From: Pseudomonadota bacterium | GTDB lineage: Bacteria; Pseudomonadota; Alphaproteobacteria; Caulobacterales; Caulobacteraceae | Assembly (NCBI GenBank): GCA_023433585.1 | Contig: JAEZCL010000138.1 | Coordinates: 1 to 29,875 of the forward strand | Reading direction: 5' to 3' | DNA: 29,875 nt | Shown: positions 1-6,981 of the stretch, one piece after another | Layout: the number at the start of each line of letters is the position of its first letter | Numbering within the stretch: the first letter of the stretch is position 1 | Notes under the pieces: generated by a model | Database searches by the model: none | Told to the model about the DNA's origin: nothing | The model's input: only the letters and a program-made list of their open reading frames with translations | Translations under genes and position numbers: made by a program

Positions 1-14
1 GACGCGGACAGAAT

Positions 15-1724
15 TTAACCCTCGCCGCCGCCGAACCGCTCGGCCCATTCCGCGACCTGGGCGTCCTCGATCTTCCTGAACAGCACCTCCGGCGCCGCGA
101 CCGCTCGCCCGCGCGGCAGGGCGTCCAGCAGGTTCGCGCCCGCCTCGGGCCAGCTCAGGTCCGTCTGTCCCACGGTCGCGCCGATCTTTTCGGCGGCGCC
201 TGGCATGACCGGCGCGGTGATGCGCGCGAACAGGGCCACCAGATTCAGGCCCGTGCGCACGCCCACGGCGGCGCGGTCGCGGTCCGTCTTGAAGGCGGTC
301 CAGGGGGCCGCGACCTGAAGATATTCGTTGCCCAGCGCCCAGACGGCGCGCAGGGCCTGGGCCGCCTTTCTGAATTCCATGGCCTCGAACTCGGCGGTCA
401 GGGTCGCCAGCGCCGCCTTGATGTCGGCTTCCAGCTTCGCCTCGACCGGACCCGGTTCGCCCCCGTCGGGAACCACGCCGTCAAAACGGCTCTCGGCGAA
501 TTTGACGATGCGGTTGACGAAATTGCCCAGCACGTCGGCCAGGTCCTTGTTGGTCGTCGACTGGAACTGCTCCCAGGTGAAGGCGGCGTCGGAATGCTCC
601 GGGCCATAGGCCGTCAGGTGCCAGCGCCAGTAGTCGGCCGGCAGCAGCTCCAGCGCCTGGTCCATGAACACGCCCCGGCCCTGGGATGTCGAAAATTTGC
701 CGCCGTACCAGTTCAGCCAGTTGAACGCCTTCAGCTGGTCCACCGTCTTCCACGGCTCGCCCGAGCCCAGGATCGTCGCGGGGAAGCTGACGGTGTGGAA
801 GGCCACATTGTCCTTGCCCATGAACTGGACGTAGCGCACGTCATCCGCGCCTTCGTCCAGCCGCCACCATGAACGCCAGTCGCCGCCGGACTTTTGCGCC
901 CACTCCTCGGTGGCGGCGATGTATTCGATGGGGGCGTCGAACCAGACATAGAAGACCTTGCCCTCCAGTCCCGGGCGCGGTCCGCCGTCAGGTCCCACCA
1001 CCGGCACGCCCCACTTCAGGTCGCGGGTGATGCCCCGGTCGATCAGGCCCTCGTCCAGGTGCTTGTAGGCGATGGAGCGGGCCAGCGGCTGCCACGAAGG
1101 CGAGCGCTCATCGACCCAGGCGCGCACAGCGTCGGCCACCTTGGTCTGCAGCAAATACAGGTGCCGCGTGTCGCGCACCTCAAGGTTCCGCGAACCGGAC
1201 ACGGCCGAATAGGGATCCTTCAGGTCCGTGGGATCCAGCAGGCGGCCGCAGTTGTCGCACTGATCGCCGCGCGCCTTCTCATAGGCGCAGTGGGGGCACG
1301 TCCCCTCCACATAGCGGTCGGGCAGGAAACGGCCGTCGTCGATGGAGTGGATCATGCGATCCACCCGCTCCTCGATCAGGCCGTTGTCTTCGAGAGCCTT
1401 CGCAAAATGCTGGGTCAGGCGGTGGTTCGGCGCATTGGACGAGCGGCCAAAGATATCGAAGCTGAGGTTGAACGCCTCGCCCGCCGCCCTCTGGATTTCA
1501 TACTGTTCGTCGCAATAGGTCCGCACGTCCTGACCGGCGGCGGCGGCGGCCAGTTCGGCCGGGGTGCCGTGCTCGTCGGTGGCGCAGACGTAGAGCACCT
1601 CATGACCCTGAGCCCGCTTGAACCGCGACCACACGTCGGCGGGCAGCATTGACCCCGCCAGATTGCCCAGATGCTTGACGCCGTTGATGTAGGGCAGAGC
1701 CGAGGTGACGAGGATGCGGGCCAT
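15..1724 (-). CDS. metG: Methionyl-tRNA synthetase (MetRS)
   Basis: This cytoplasmic class Ia aminoacyl-tRNA synthetase charges tRNA-Met with methionine for initiation and elongation. The 569-residue product opens with PYINGVKHLGN (HIGH-type signature HLGN at residues 18-21). A zinc knuckle of the CPHC...CDNC kind follows near residue 145, and the KMSKS loop appears as the variant KFSTSQGRG near residue 345. An alpha-helical anticodon-binding region forms the C-terminal third. There is no C-terminal EMAP/Trbp111-like tRNA-binding domain, so it is the short form common in alphaproteobacteria. The ATG start puts the signature at the usual distance from the N-terminus. It lies 89 bp downstream of ccrM in the same direction. 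The stop codon sits at the left edge, so the gene is complete. Confidence 0.97.
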   Translation of the reverse strand: MARILVTSALPYINGVKHLGNLAGSMLPADVWSRFKRAQGHEVLYVCATDEHGTPAELAAAAAGQDVRTYCDEQYEIQRAAGEAFNLSFDIFGRSSNAPNHRLTQHFAKALEDNGLIEERVDRMIHSIDDGRFLPDRYVEGTCPHCAYEKARGDQCDNCGRLLDPTDLKDPYSAVSGSRNLEVRDTRHLYLLQTKVADAVRAWVDERSPSWQPLARSIAYKHLDEGLIDRGITRDLKWGVPVVGPDGGPRPGLEGKVFYVWFDAPIEYIAATEEWAQKSGGDWRSWWRLDEGADDVRYVQFMGKDNVAFHTVSFPATILGSGEPWKTVDQLKAFNWLNWYGGKFSTSQGRGVFMDQALELLPADYWRWHLTAYGPEHSDAAFTWEQFQSTTNKDLADVLGNFVNRIVKFAESRFDGVVPDGGEPGPVEAKLEADIKAALATLTAEFEAMEFRKAAQALRAVWALGNEYLQVAAPWTAFKTDRDRAAVGVRTGLNLVALFARITAPVMPGAAEKIGATVGQTDLSWPEAGANLLDALPRGRAVAAPEVLFRKIEDAQVAEWAERFGGGEG

Positions 1725-1782
1725 GATGTCCGTGCGGGTTCGGGGAAGCGCCCGGATATAGCGGGCGCCGCCGCGCGATCAA

Positions 1783-1814
1783 AGGCCTCCGGGATCACCG
1801 GCCGGGTGAGGCCT
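1783..1814 (-). terminator. Stem-loop just after ccrM, possible weak terminator or attenuator
   Basis: On the minus strand the seven bases AGGCCTC pair with GAGGCCT 18 nt later. Extra CCGG/CCGG pairing is possible inside, and only three T residues follow. The stem begins within the ccrM stop codon region and lies before the metG start. The T-run is too short for a confident intrinsic terminator, so read-through from ccrM into metG remains possible. Confidence 0.3.
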
Positions 1815-2890
1815 CAGTTCATCCCCGCCCGCACCTGGGCGCGCAGGTCGTCGATGAGGTGAAAGCCCCGGTCGGTCTTGTAGCGCCAGTAGGTCCAGCC
1901 GTTGCAGGCGGGCGCGTTCTCAAGCAACGCCCCCAGCTTGTGGATCGAGCCCGTCAGATCACCGTGCGCCAGGCTGCCGTCGGCGCGCACCCGGGCCTCG
2001 CGCTCGCCTTTCGGGCAGTACAGACGGTCGCCGGGGCGCAGCAGTCCGGCCTCCACCAGGGCGCCGAACGGCACGCGCGGCTCGGCCTTTTTCGAGCCCA
2101 TGACCGCCAGATCTTCGGGATTGGCCGGAACCACCGCCTTGATGCGCTTCTCGGCCAGTTTCGCGTAGTTTTCCTCACGCTCGACGCCGATGAAGTGACG
2201 GCCCAGACGTTTGGCCGCCGCCCCGGTGGTGCCCGTGCCGAAGAAGGGGTCCAGCACCACGTCGCCGGGCCGGGTGGCCGCCAGAAGCACCCGGTGCAGC
2301 AGGGCCTCGGGCTTCTGCGTGGGGTGCGCCTTCTTGCCCTCGTCGTCCTTCAGCCGCTCTTCGCCAGTGCATAGGGCGAGCGTCCAGTCCGAGCGCATCT
2401 GAGTGTCTTCGTTGAAGGCCTTCAGGGCGTCGTAGTTGAAGGTGTAGCGCTTCTGTTCGCGCGACCGCGCCGCCCAGATCAGGGTCTCGTGGGCGTTGGT
2501 GAAGCGGGTGCCCTTGAAATTGGGCATGGGGTTGGACTTGCGCCAGATGATGTCGTTCAGCACCCAGAAGCCCAGGTCCTGGATCGCCGCGCCCAGGCGG
2601 AACACATTGTGATAGCTGCCGATCACCCAGATGGAGCCCTCGGGCTTCAGCACCCGGCGGCATTCCCCCAGCCAGGCGCGGGTGAAGGCGTCATAGGCCG
2701 CGAAGCTCTCGAACTGGTCCCAGTCGTCGTCGACCGCGTCGACCTTGGAGTTATCCGGCCGCAGCAGATCGCCGCCCAGTTGGAGATTATAGGGCGGGTC
2801 GGCGAAGACCATGTCCACGCAGGCGTCCGGCAGGCCCTTCAGCACCTCGATGCAGTCGCCTCTCAGAACGACGTCGGTCTTGATGCTCAT
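1814..2890 (-). CDS. ccrM: CcrM, cell-cycle-regulated adenine DNA methyltransferase (GANTC)
   Basis: CcrM transfers a methyl group from S-adenosylmethionine to N6 of adenine in GANTC. In Caulobacter it acts late in the cell cycle on hemimethylated DNA and is then degraded by Lon. The protein is 358 aa, the same length as the Caulobacter enzyme. The catalytic motif DPPY (ADPPYNLQ, near residue 31) precedes the SAM-binding DPFFGTGTTG (near residue 215), the order of beta-class methyltransferases such as HinfM. The last ~85 residues form the C-terminal extension (RAMA-like) typical of CcrM, containing the conserved-looking NGWTYWRYK segment. No restriction enzyme gene is adjacent, as expected for an orphan regulatory methylase. 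Its promoter region carries two GANTC sites and a CtrA-like box. Confidence 0.97.
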   Translation of the reverse strand: MSIKTDVVLRGDCIEVLKGLPDACVDMVFADPPYNLQLGGDLLRPDNSKVDAVDDDWDQFESFAAYDAFTRAWLGECRRVLKPEGSIWVIGSYHNVFRLGAAIQDLGFWVLNDIIWRKSNPMPNFKGTRFTNAHETLIWAARSREQKRYTFNYDALKAFNEDTQMRSDWTLALCTGEERLKDDEGKKAHPTQKPEALLHRVLLAATRPGDVVLDPFFGTGTTGAAAKRLGRHFIGVEREENYAKLAEKRIKAVVPANPEDLAVMGSKKAEPRVPFGALVEAGLLRPGDRLYCPKGEREARVRADGSLAHGDLTGSIHKLGALLENAPACNGWTYWRYKTDRGFHLIDDLRAQVRAGMN

Positions 2891-2930
2891 GGTCGAAAGG
2901 CCCTGCGTGAACTGTAACGCTCATACTGGT

Positions 2931-2960
2931 GAATCATCGCGGTTAAGGGACGGTTGATTC
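2931..2960 (-). promoter_or_regulatory. ccrM control region: CtrA-like box with two GANTC sites
   Basis: Seen directly: TTAA at 2943-2946, seven bases, then TTGA at 2954-2957, one mismatch from the CtrA consensus TTAA-N7-TTAA. GAATC lies at 2931-2935 and GATTC at 2956-2960, the second overlapping the box. Known from Caulobacter: ccrM is activated by CtrA and its promoter/leader holds GANTC sites whose methylation state feeds back on transcription. The same layout here suggests the autoregulatory circuit is conserved. The box may also influence the divergent gene starting at 3050. Confidence 0.7.
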
Positions 2961-3049
2961 CGCCCCTTTGCCTCGCGCCATCCTGCAAATGAACGATGCG
3001 GGGCCTGCGGCTCCCCGGCAAACCTGCTTCGGCGAAACCGGAGGGGGAG

Positions 3050-4315
3050 ATGGAGCCGTCACGTCGCAAAATACTTCAGGGGCTGGCCGGCGCGGCCGCC
3101 TGCGCCGTGGCTGCGCCGGGTCAGGCGCGTGTTCCGGTCATGCGTTACGCCGAACCGCCGTGGAGCGGGCGCGGATCAGCGGCCGAGCGTCTGGCCGAGA
3201 CCCGGCGGCGTCTGGGCGCGTTTCTGCAGTCCAGCCCCACCCTCCCCCATGACTGGCGCGAGAACGCCGACCTGTCGCACCTGGCCGCGCATGACCAGGC
3301 CGCATCCCTGCTGGATTCGGACGAGAACGCGACGTCCCAGGAGTTCCTGCTCACCCCGCAGGGGCTTCAGGCGCTTCTGGACGCCGGAGAACTGGAGGCC
3401 GCCGTCCATCCCGTTTCGGCGGATCCCGACCTGTGTCTGTTCGCCCTGCGCGGCTGCGTGGCGGTTTCGTCGGATGACGTGGCCCAGCCGCGAACCGAGG
3501 TGCGCCTGCGGGTCGCGCGGATCGACCATCTGCGGCCGCGCTGCGTCATCGGCTTGTGGCGGAAGGGTCTGGGACAGATCACCGTGTTTTCGGCCTCCAC
3601 CGTCGCCAACCGGCAGGCGATGGGTTTCCAGGCCGCCGCCTTCGGTCGCGCTCGCGCCCATCAGGCGCCGGCCTGGCGCGTGGCCAACACCCTGGCGGCC
3701 GGCGCGCACCTGTTCGTCCAGGGGCGGCATGGAGGCTGGCATCCGGCCGCCCTGCGCGCGGCGGCGCTGAACGGCCAGGCGCACCGCCAGCCCGCCCTGC
3801 GGTCGCTCAGCGGCGCCCTGAGGCGGGACGACCTGGTCCTGGACATGGCGGTGGTCATGGACAACGTGCATCCCGGCTCAACCCCCTCGAGCACGGGCGG
3901 CGCCGAATTCTCGTCCGAAGGCTGCCTGACCGTGTGCGAGCGCCGCCCGGTCCAGGGCTGGAGCGTCAATCCGCCGGACTGGACGGCGTTCTCGCGGCTG
4001 CTGGGCCTGGACCCGCGCCGCCGCCCGCAGCGGCAATTCCCCCTGATGCTGCTGACCGGCGCCGAGGCCTGGCTGGCGGCGAACGGCGCGGCGGCGCCCG
4101 CCCTGCGTTACGGCGCCGAGGGTCCGCGCACTCGGGAACTGCGCGCCTCGCTGGGCCTTGCGCCAGAGGGGCGGTTCGACGCCGCCGTGTTGGAGCGCGT
4201 ATTGGCCGCCCACGGCGCCCCGGCCTTCCTGGCGCCGCCCGGGCCCGCGCCGTTCCAGGACCTGGGCGAGCCGATAAAGCCCGACGTCTTCCCGACCCCC
4301 AAGCCGAAGGTCTAG
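3050..4315 (+). CDS. Tat-exported protein of unknown function with L,D-transpeptidase-like and PG-binding-like motifs
   Basis: The function is not recognised with confidence. The ATG at 3050 is chosen because GGAGGGGGAG sits directly upstream and it leaves a clean twin-arginine signal, SRRKILQGLAGAAACAVAA, near the N-terminus; an upstream in-frame ATG at 2996 only adds an unlikely leader. The mature ~395-residue protein has no further membrane segment. Around residues 270-295 it reads DNVHPGS...SSEGCLTV, with His274 and Cys292. This resembles the His...Ser-x-Gly-Cys arrangement of YkuD L,D-transpeptidases or related murein enzymes, but is not a perfect match. Near residues 352-390, YGAEGPRTRELRASLGL looks like a peptidoglycan-binding repeat. 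Together these suggest a periplasmic cell-wall protein. It is divergent from ccrM and 43 bp before the peptidase gene. Confidence 0.75.
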   Translation: MEPSRRKILQGLAGAAACAVAAPGQARVPVMRYAEPPWSGRGSAAERLAETRRRLGAFLQSSPTLPHDWRENADLSHLAAHDQAASLLDSDENATSQEFLLTPQGLQALLDAGELEAAVHPVSADPDLCLFALRGCVAVSSDDVAQPRTEVRLRVARIDHLRPRCVIGLWRKGLGQITVFSASTVANRQAMGFQAAAFGRARAHQAPAWRVANTLAAGAHLFVQGRHGGWHPAALRAAALNGQAHRQPALRSLSGALRRDDLVLDMAVVMDNVHPGSTPSSTGGAEFSSEGCLTVCERRPVQGWSVNPPDWTAFSRLLGLDPRRRPQRQFPLMLLTGAEAWLAANGAAAPALRYGAEGPRTRELRASLGLAPEGRFDAAVLERVLAAHGAPAFLAPPGPAPFQDLGEPIKPDVFPTPKPKV

Positions 4316-4358
4316 GGTTTTCGCTTCGAGTCGTTCCCGCGACCTCAGGAGCTTCGCC

Positions 4359-5771
4359 TTGACCCTGTTTTCCCGTCTGGCGGCAGGCGCCGCCGCCGTC
4401 TGCCTCATGACCGTCCCCGCCGCCGCCCAGGACGCCCAGTCCATACGCACGGCCGAAACCCTGCGCGACCGGGCGCTGGAGGGGACCATCGCCTATGAGG
4501 TCGTCGAGCAGATCACCACCCGTTTCGGCCCGCGCCTGGCGGGCACGGCGTCCGAGCGGGCGGCGGCGGAATGGGGCGAGGGATTCCTGAACGCCCAGGG
4601 CTTCGCCAACGTCCGCATCGAGGACTTCCCCCTGGCGGTGTGGACGCGCGGCGTCGAGCGGGTGGAGGTGATCTCGCCGTTCCCGCAGCCCCTGACGGTC
4701 ACGGCCCTGGGCGGCACGGTCGCCACGCCCGAGGGCGGCATAACCGGCGAGGCCGTGATCTTCCGCACCTATCAGGATCTGCTGGACCAGCCCGAGGGAT
4801 CCTTGAGCGGCAAGATCGCCGTGGTGCTCCAGGACACGCCCCGCGTCCAGGACGGGCGGGGCTACGGCTCCACCTCGGGCATCCGTTTCCAGGGGCCGAC
4901 CGAGGCGGCGCGACGCGGGGCGGTCGGGTTCCTGCTGCGCTCGCTGGGCACCCACGACCACCGCTTCGCCCACACCGGCGCCACGGCGGTGCATGACGAC
5001 ATCATCCCCGCCTTCGCCGTCAGCCCGCCCGACGCGGATCAGCTGGCGCGCATGACGGCCATGACGGACCAGCCGATCCGCATCCGCCTGTTCTCCACCG
5101 CCGGCTTCACCGAACAGTCGCGCTCCCAGAACGTCATCGCAGAAGTGGTCGGGCGCGAACGGCCGGAGGAGATCATCACCATCGGCGGCCATCTGGACAG
5201 CTGGGACCTGGGCACCGGCGCCATCGACGACGCCTCGGGCGTGGCCATCACCACCGCCGCGCTGAAGCTGATCGCCGACCTGCCCCAGGCCCCGCGCCGC
5301 ACCATCCGCGTGGTGTGGTGGGGCGCCGAGGAGGTCAGCCAGCCGGCCCCGGCGGCGGGGTTGGCCGGCGCCCGCGCCTATGCGGAATCCGTCGGCGACG
5401 AGGCGGCGAACCATGTGGCCATCTCCGAAAGCGACTTCGGGGCCGGGCCGATCTACGCCTTCAGCCTGCCCGCGGGCCAGGCGGGAACGGATTTCCAGCG
5501 CGCGGCCGTGCGGGTGCTGACGCCCCTGGGGATCGTGTGGAACGCGGCGCCCGCGCGCGGCGGCGGCCCGGACACCGGCCCGACCGTGGCCCTGGGCGTG
5601 CCCGCCTTCCAGCTGGCCCAGGACGGCACGGATTATTTCGACACGCACCACACGGTGGATGACGTGATCGACCGCATCGAACCGGAGAACCTGGATCAGA
5701 ACGTCGCCGCCTGGGCCGCGCTTCTGTGGCTGATCGCGGACTCCGACGTGGATTTCCGCGCGGCCGAATAG
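4359..5771 (+). CDS. Exported M28-family zinc metallopeptidase
   Basis: This is a secreted co-catalytic zinc aminopeptidase/carboxypeptidase that trims peptides in the periplasm or outside the cell. The start is TTG at 4359, with AGGA 8 nt upstream; it gives a signal peptide ending in VPAAAQ. The 470-residue product has a PA-like insert in its first half and the M28 ligand set in the second. These are His278 and Asp280 (GGHLDSWD), Asp290 (GAIDDASG), the Glu pair 324/325 (WWGAEE), Asp359 (SESDFGAG) and His430/431 (DTHHTVDD). The arrangement resembles carboxypeptidase Q (PGCP)-like members. The substrate cannot be deduced. It may be cotranscribed with the gene at 3050 and ends before a strong hairpin. 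Confidence 0.9.
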   Translation: MTLFSRLAAGAAAVCLMTVPAAAQDAQSIRTAETLRDRALEGTIAYEVVEQITTRFGPRLAGTASERAAAEWGEGFLNAQGFANVRIEDFPLAVWTRGVERVEVISPFPQPLTVTALGGTVATPEGGITGEAVIFRTYQDLLDQPEGSLSGKIAVVLQDTPRVQDGRGYGSTSGIRFQGPTEAARRGAVGFLLRSLGTHDHRFAHTGATAVHDDIIPAFAVSPPDADQLARMTAMTDQPIRIRLFSTAGFTEQSRSQNVIAEVVGRERPEEIITIGGHLDSWDLGTGAIDDASGVAITTAALKLIADLPQAPRRTIRVVWWGAEEVSQPAPAAGLAGARAYAESVGDEAANHVAISESDFGAGPIYAFSLPAGQAGTDFQRAAVRVLTPLGIVWNAAPARGGGPDTGPTVALGVPAFQLAQDGTDYFDTHHTVDDVIDRIEPENLDQNVAAWAALLWLIADSDVDFRAAE

Positions 5772-5779
5772 GCATGAAA

Positions 5780-5809
5780 AAGGGCCGGCGCCTTTCGACG
5801 CCGGCCCTT
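5780..5809. terminator. Bidirectional terminator hairpin between convergent genes
   Basis: AAGGGCCGGCG (5780-5790) pairs perfectly with CGCCGGCCCTT (5799-5809) around an 8-nt loop. A run of A residues precedes it, which is a U-tract for the minus-strand transcript. It lies in the 57-bp gap between the stops of the M28 peptidase gene and the cold-shock gene, so it can serve both. Confidence 0.8.
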
Positions 5810-5828
5810 CCATCCGATCCGTGAAGGA

Positions 5829-6038
5829 TCAGGCGCTTTGCAGCTGGCCCGCGGATTCCTTGCCCGAGCGCGCGTCGCGCTCCAGCTCGTAGGAAACCTT
5901 CTGGCCTTCGTTCAGCGTGCCCATGCCGGCGCGCTCGACGGCCGAGATGTGGACGAACACGTCCTTGCCGCCGTCGGTCGGCTCGATGAAGCCGAAGCCC
6001 TTGGTGGGGTTGAACCATTTAACGGTGCCGGTAGCCAT
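5829..6038 (-). CDS. Cold-shock domain protein, CspA family
   Basis: This small cytoplasmic nucleic-acid-binding OB-fold protein probably acts as an RNA chaperone. The 69-residue product shows RNP1 as KGFGFIEP (residues 13-20) and RNP2 as DVFVHISA (26-33), with the family-typical GTVKWFN start. The ATG at 6038 is chosen over upstream in-frame starts because AAGGAGGT lies 7 nt upstream and the cold-shock domain starts immediately. The slightly extended tail (RDARSGKESAGQLQSA) is usual for alphaproteobacterial members. About 170 bp of leader/promoter sequence upstream holds no other gene and ends at an inserted mobile element. Whether expression is cold-inducible cannot be told from sequence. 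Confidence 0.95.
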   Translation of the reverse strand: MATGTVKWFNPTKGFGFIEPTDGGKDVFVHISAVERAGMGTLNEGQKVSYELERDARSGKESAGQLQSA

Positions 6039-6213
6039 GTCATGACCTCCTTGGTGGCGTTGGCCGCAGGGGACATCCCTGATCGGCCTGTCGGGTCTGA
6101 ATGGAAACGGCTGGCCTCGATGCGTCGCATGGAAGAACGGGGCGTTACGCACAGAGATCGACGGACCCAAGGTGAGGGATAACGGCGGCGAAAGCAAGGC
6201 CGAGCCAAAATCT

Positions 6214-6234
6214 GGTAGTGTCTCAGTTTGAAAT
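6214..6234 (+). repeat. Left terminal inverted repeat of the insertion element
   Basis: These 21 bases are the exact reverse complement of 6744-6764. The preceding eight bases CAAAATCT (6206-6213) are one copy of the target-site duplication. Confidence 0.92.
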
Positions 6235-6360
6235 ATCGGCCCCGCGCTTTTTATAAGGGCCGCGCTTGCCGGGCTTCGGAGCCGCCGCATCGATCCGGGC
6301 CACAATGTCCTCCAACGACCACAGCCGGTCCGTGTCGTCCAGATTCGGCCGCGACACCTT
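6223..6360 (-). pseudogene. Transposase C-terminal remnant
   Basis: A minus-strand frame overlapping the end of the 72-codon passenger gene, one base out of phase, encodes a 45-residue tail containing RLWSLEDIVARIDAAAP and KRGPYKKRG. It stops inside the inverted repeat as ISN-stop. From memory, this kind of tail, ending in the inverted repeat, closes IS1-like transposases of alphaproteobacteria. No catalytic DDE residues or N-terminus remain. If correct, the element arose by internal deletion. The alternative is that the frame belongs to the passenger protein, displaced by a one-base shift at the AAA run near 6360. Confidence 0.4.
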
Positions 6361-6469
6361 TCTCGGCGTCGGTGGTATCCTCAACCTCGCCCGTGGCGAT
6401 CTTCGCCACCATGATGGCTGCGCCGATCACGTCGCCAAGGCGTTTCTCTCCGCGTGGTCCCTTAGGCAT
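6251..6469 (-). CDS. Small conserved-type protein with altered C-terminus, passenger of the insertion element
   Basis: The 72-residue product begins MPKGPRGEKRLGDVIGAAIM, an N-terminus familiar from short basic proteins of alphaproteobacteria whose function I do not know. Those usually continue into a Lys/Ala/Arg-rich tail. Here the sequence after about residue 38 is unlike that: it is Gly/Ala/His-rich and ends in QARPL. The tail is therefore probably frameshifted or joined to foreign sequence. The start ATG overlaps the stop of the preceding gene by 8 bp, so the two are probably cotranslated. It lies fully inside the mobile element. Confidence 0.5.
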   Translation of the reverse strand: MPKGPRGEKRLGDVIGAAIMVAKIATGEVEDTTDAEKGVAAESGRHGPAVVVGGHCGPDRCGGSEARQARPL

Positions 6470-6689
6470 CGGGCTTGCCCTGGATATAGACCTTGGAGAA
6501 CCCCATACGCTCAGCGGCCCCCACCGCGTCGCCGACCATGAAATCCCAGAGGTGTTCCGGCACTCTCTGGGTTACGCCGAGCGAGTGCGCTTCTGTATGA
6601 CTGCCTTCCCCCGGCTTCCACTGAATGAGCAGAAACTTGGCGTCGGTAGGGGGCTGTTCGCCCGACTTAAGATGGATGACTTCAACCAT
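6462..6689 (-). CDS. Hypothetical protein, passenger of the insertion element
   Basis: A 75-residue protein with no recognised domain, signal or membrane segment; it starts MVEVIHLKSGEQPP and ends KVYIQGKPDA. The ATG at 6689 is preferred over one 45 bp upstream. A -10-like CATAAT ends 6 nt before it, which would give a leaderless transcript, although no good -35 box is seen. Its even amino-acid composition is that of a real protein, not a shadow frame. The downstream passenger gene overlaps its stop. It may have been picked up by the element; the function is unknown. Confidence 0.5.
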   Translation of the reverse strand: MVEVIHLKSGEQPPTDAKFLLIQWKPGEGSHTEAHSLGVTQRVPEHLWDFMVGDAVGAAERMGFSKVYIQGKPDA

Positions 6690-6743
6690 GACCACATTAT
6701 GGGGCCGCCATCGCCTGAACGCCATGCCTGTCAATCAGGCCGG

Positions 6744-6764
6744 ATTTCAAACTGAGACACTACC
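6744..6764 (-). repeat. Right terminal inverted repeat of the insertion element
   Basis: Exact inverted copy of 6214-6234. It is followed by the second CAAAATCT target duplicate at 6765-6772. Confidence 0.92.
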
Positions 6765-6810
6765 CAAAATCTCGACGGCGCGCGGCGAAGCGGCTACGGG
6801 TCAAACCGAC

Positions 6811-6896
6811 GCGAGCGTGGCGGAATTGGTAGACGCAAGGGACTTAAAATCCCTCGGCCGCAGGCCATGCGGGTTCGATCCCCGCCGCTCGCACCA
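6811..6896 (+). tRNA. tRNA-Leu, anticodon UAA
   Basis: The acceptor GCGAGCG pairs with CGCTCGC, followed by discriminator A and an encoded CCA. The anticodon stem AGGGA/TCCCT holds the loop CTTAAAA, giving anticodon TAA. A long variable arm (class II, as expected for leucine) and the T-loop GGTTCGATCC are present. The total length is 86 nt including CCA. The promoter must lie in the 46 bp after the insertion element or within its right end. A small GCGCCA/TGGCGC hairpin at 6903-6922 could mark the transcript end. Confidence 0.96.
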
Positions 6897-6981
6897 TCTC
6901 CAGCGCCATTCGCCCCTGGCGCGCGGGCGCGTCATTGATCTGTCAGGCGAGGGCGTTAGAAGCGGCCGAACCATCGGGGAT

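Larger units (their letters stand above)
6214..6764 (-). mobile_element. 551-bp insertion element (IS1/IS1595-like ends), internally deleted or non-autonomous
   Basis: The element is bounded by perfect 21-bp inverted repeats starting GGTAGTGTCTCAG and flanked by the 8-bp direct repeat CAAAATCT (6206-6213 and 6765-6772), the footprint of a transposition event. An 8-bp duplication fits the IS1 and IS1595 families. No full transposase is encoded: 551 bp is too short. Two overlapping small genes and a short transposase-like tail are read on the minus strand. The GC content is visibly lower than the surroundings. It separates the cold-shock gene leader from the tRNA-Leu gene, ending 46 bp before the tRNA. 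It would need a transposase supplied in trans. Confidence 0.85.

Noticed and set aside
3966..5813. 615-codon open frame antisense to the peptidase gene
   Set aside because: Long antisense frames are usual in high-GC DNA; the sequence is Gly/Arg/Ala-rich without motifs, and the sense strand encodes a clear M28 enzyme.
6039..6305. N-terminal extension of the cold-shock protein to 158 residues
   Set aside because: The extension runs into the inserted element, and a strong AAGGAGGT precedes the ATG at 6038.
6811..6896. tRNA-Leu as the attachment site of a genomic island
   Set aside because: No integrase and no repeat of the tRNA 3' end were seen; the neighbouring insertion has its own transposon-type ends and target duplication.
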